From Maratus speciosus (lineage: Eukaryota; Arthropoda; Arachnida; Araneae; Salticidae), in assembly GCA_963932465.1 (NCBI GenBank), contig OZ010786.1, forward strand, positions 598,537,038 through 598,601,037: a stretch of DNA of 64,000 nucleotides, written 5' to 3'. This document shows, in pieces, positions 63,428 through 64,000 of this stretch; position 1 is the stretch's first letter; every line of letters begins with the position of its first letter. A model generated the notes under the pieces. It searched no databases. It was given only the letters and a program-made list of their open reading frames with translations, and was not told where the DNA came from. The translations under genes and the position numbers were made by a program.

Positions 63428-63627
63428 TCCATTCGGGACCATAGGCGCATATAAGCACCTTCATAAAGAGCTTACAAAATTTGTTTCTGGCACCAGTAAA
63501 AAAGAAAAGTAATATTTTCTTTGTTTAATTAGAACATTTTCATGATTATTTAAGTAAAGGTAACTTCTTTTATGAAAGTGGTACTAACCGAATAAAATTT
63601 GTGTAAAAGCCACCGATCTCGAAAGGG
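63428..63627. mobile_element. TTAA-flanked MITE (CCCTTTCGAGATC family)
   Basis: TTAA at 63424-63427 and 63628-63631. Left TCCATTCGGGACCATAGG; right CACCGATCTCGAAAGGG, imperfect inverted repeats. Exactly the size of the other TTAA MITEs (200 bp). Confidence 0.75.
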
Positions 63628-63631
63628 TTAA

Positions 63632-64000
63632 CAAATGAATTATGTAAACACAATTTTACTTTTTTTCTTTTCCCTTTCTAATACATTGATGTTACGTTGT
63701 TTCTGAAATAGCAATTAAAATTTAATGTAAAAAAAATAAGTCGATAATTTTAATAGTGAAGTAGGCAACAATTATTAATTTGAATCTACTAATACGTTTC
63801 ATTGTACGCATTTAGATTCATTTTGTTATTACATCGTTAATTATAGTCCATATATGAATATTTTTTTTAAATATTTTTATTTATAATTTCATTTTGTTCT
63901 TATTACATAACTACCGCACAAGTGCGGCGTCTCAGCCTGAATGTACGGGTGACGCGGCGCAGTGTAATGTTTTAGAAAAAAATTGGTAAAAAATATCAAT
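63632..64000. other. AT-rich end of window
   Basis: No gene recognised. A short hairpin CCGCACAAGTGCGG lies at 63913-63926 in a locally CpG-rich tract (GACGCGGCGCAG). Confidence 0.45.

Noticed and set aside
1..64000. rRNA genes, telomeric TTAGG arrays, histone or other conserved host genes
   Set aside because: None of the characteristic sequences was seen on either strand.

Overview
This window looks like intergenic or heterochromatic nuclear DNA from an AT-rich arthropod genome, most likely an arachnid. That placement is inference from three things: the base composition, the Tc1-type and mariner-type transposase remnants (which resemble those abundant in spider genomes), and the dense packing of miniature inverted-repeat elements. 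I found no intact host protein-coding gene, no rRNA and no functional tRNA. Almost every open frame over 60 codons lies inside a repeat or is a chance frame in AT-rich DNA. What can be annotated well is transposon archaeology: paralogous copies of the same repeat, with and without insertions, fix element ends and target-site duplications to the base in several places.

Layout. 0-6 kb: three copies of a roughly 1.2-kb unit in tandem (a fourth lies at 14.1-14.6 kb), riddled with mariner, hAT-type, TA-flanked and TTAA-flanked insertions. 6-8.9 kb: a pogo-like element whose transposase-derived segment has grown into a 16-copy, 92-bp minisatellite; a second copy at 49-50 kb keeps one unit. 9.8-11.3 kb: a complete but dead Tc1-like element. 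14.7-16.0 kb: a degenerate tandem array of about 300-bp units. 17.7-24 kb: a broken inverted pair of repeats and a Helentron-like composite element with about eight 150-bp core repeats. 24.3-25 kb: two related TTAA elements side by side. 26-37 kb: three copies of a long-TIR Tc1/mariner-like element, a 2.6-kb hAT with a pogo-like element and a TTAA element nested in it, and the left half of a mariner-superfamily element whose right half appears at 42.6-43.6 kb. 38-41 kb: pogo/Tigger remnants and a small hAT MITE. 47.2-48.5 kb: a second Helentron-like composite with the same ends but a different core. 50-54.5 kb: TTAA elements, a tRNA-like SINE head and a degenerate Jockey-like ORF1. 57.4-58.8 kb: a dead mariner-superfamily element with TIRs. 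58.9-62.7 kb: large inverted arrays of about 150-bp repeats. 62.7-64 kb: mostly unique AT-rich DNA with one TTAA element.

The elements interact mainly as hosts and guests. TTAA-flanked (piggyBac-like) MITEs are the most frequent late arrivals: about 18 are placed, and they sit inside pogo, hAT, Tc1-like and tandem-repeat hosts. The strongest leads are this TTAA swarm, including two different MITEs in the same TTAA of paralogous repeats; the minisatellite born from transposase sequence; the composite elements that keep fixed termini while swapping their ~150-bp tandem cores; and the 59-62 kb inverted arrays.
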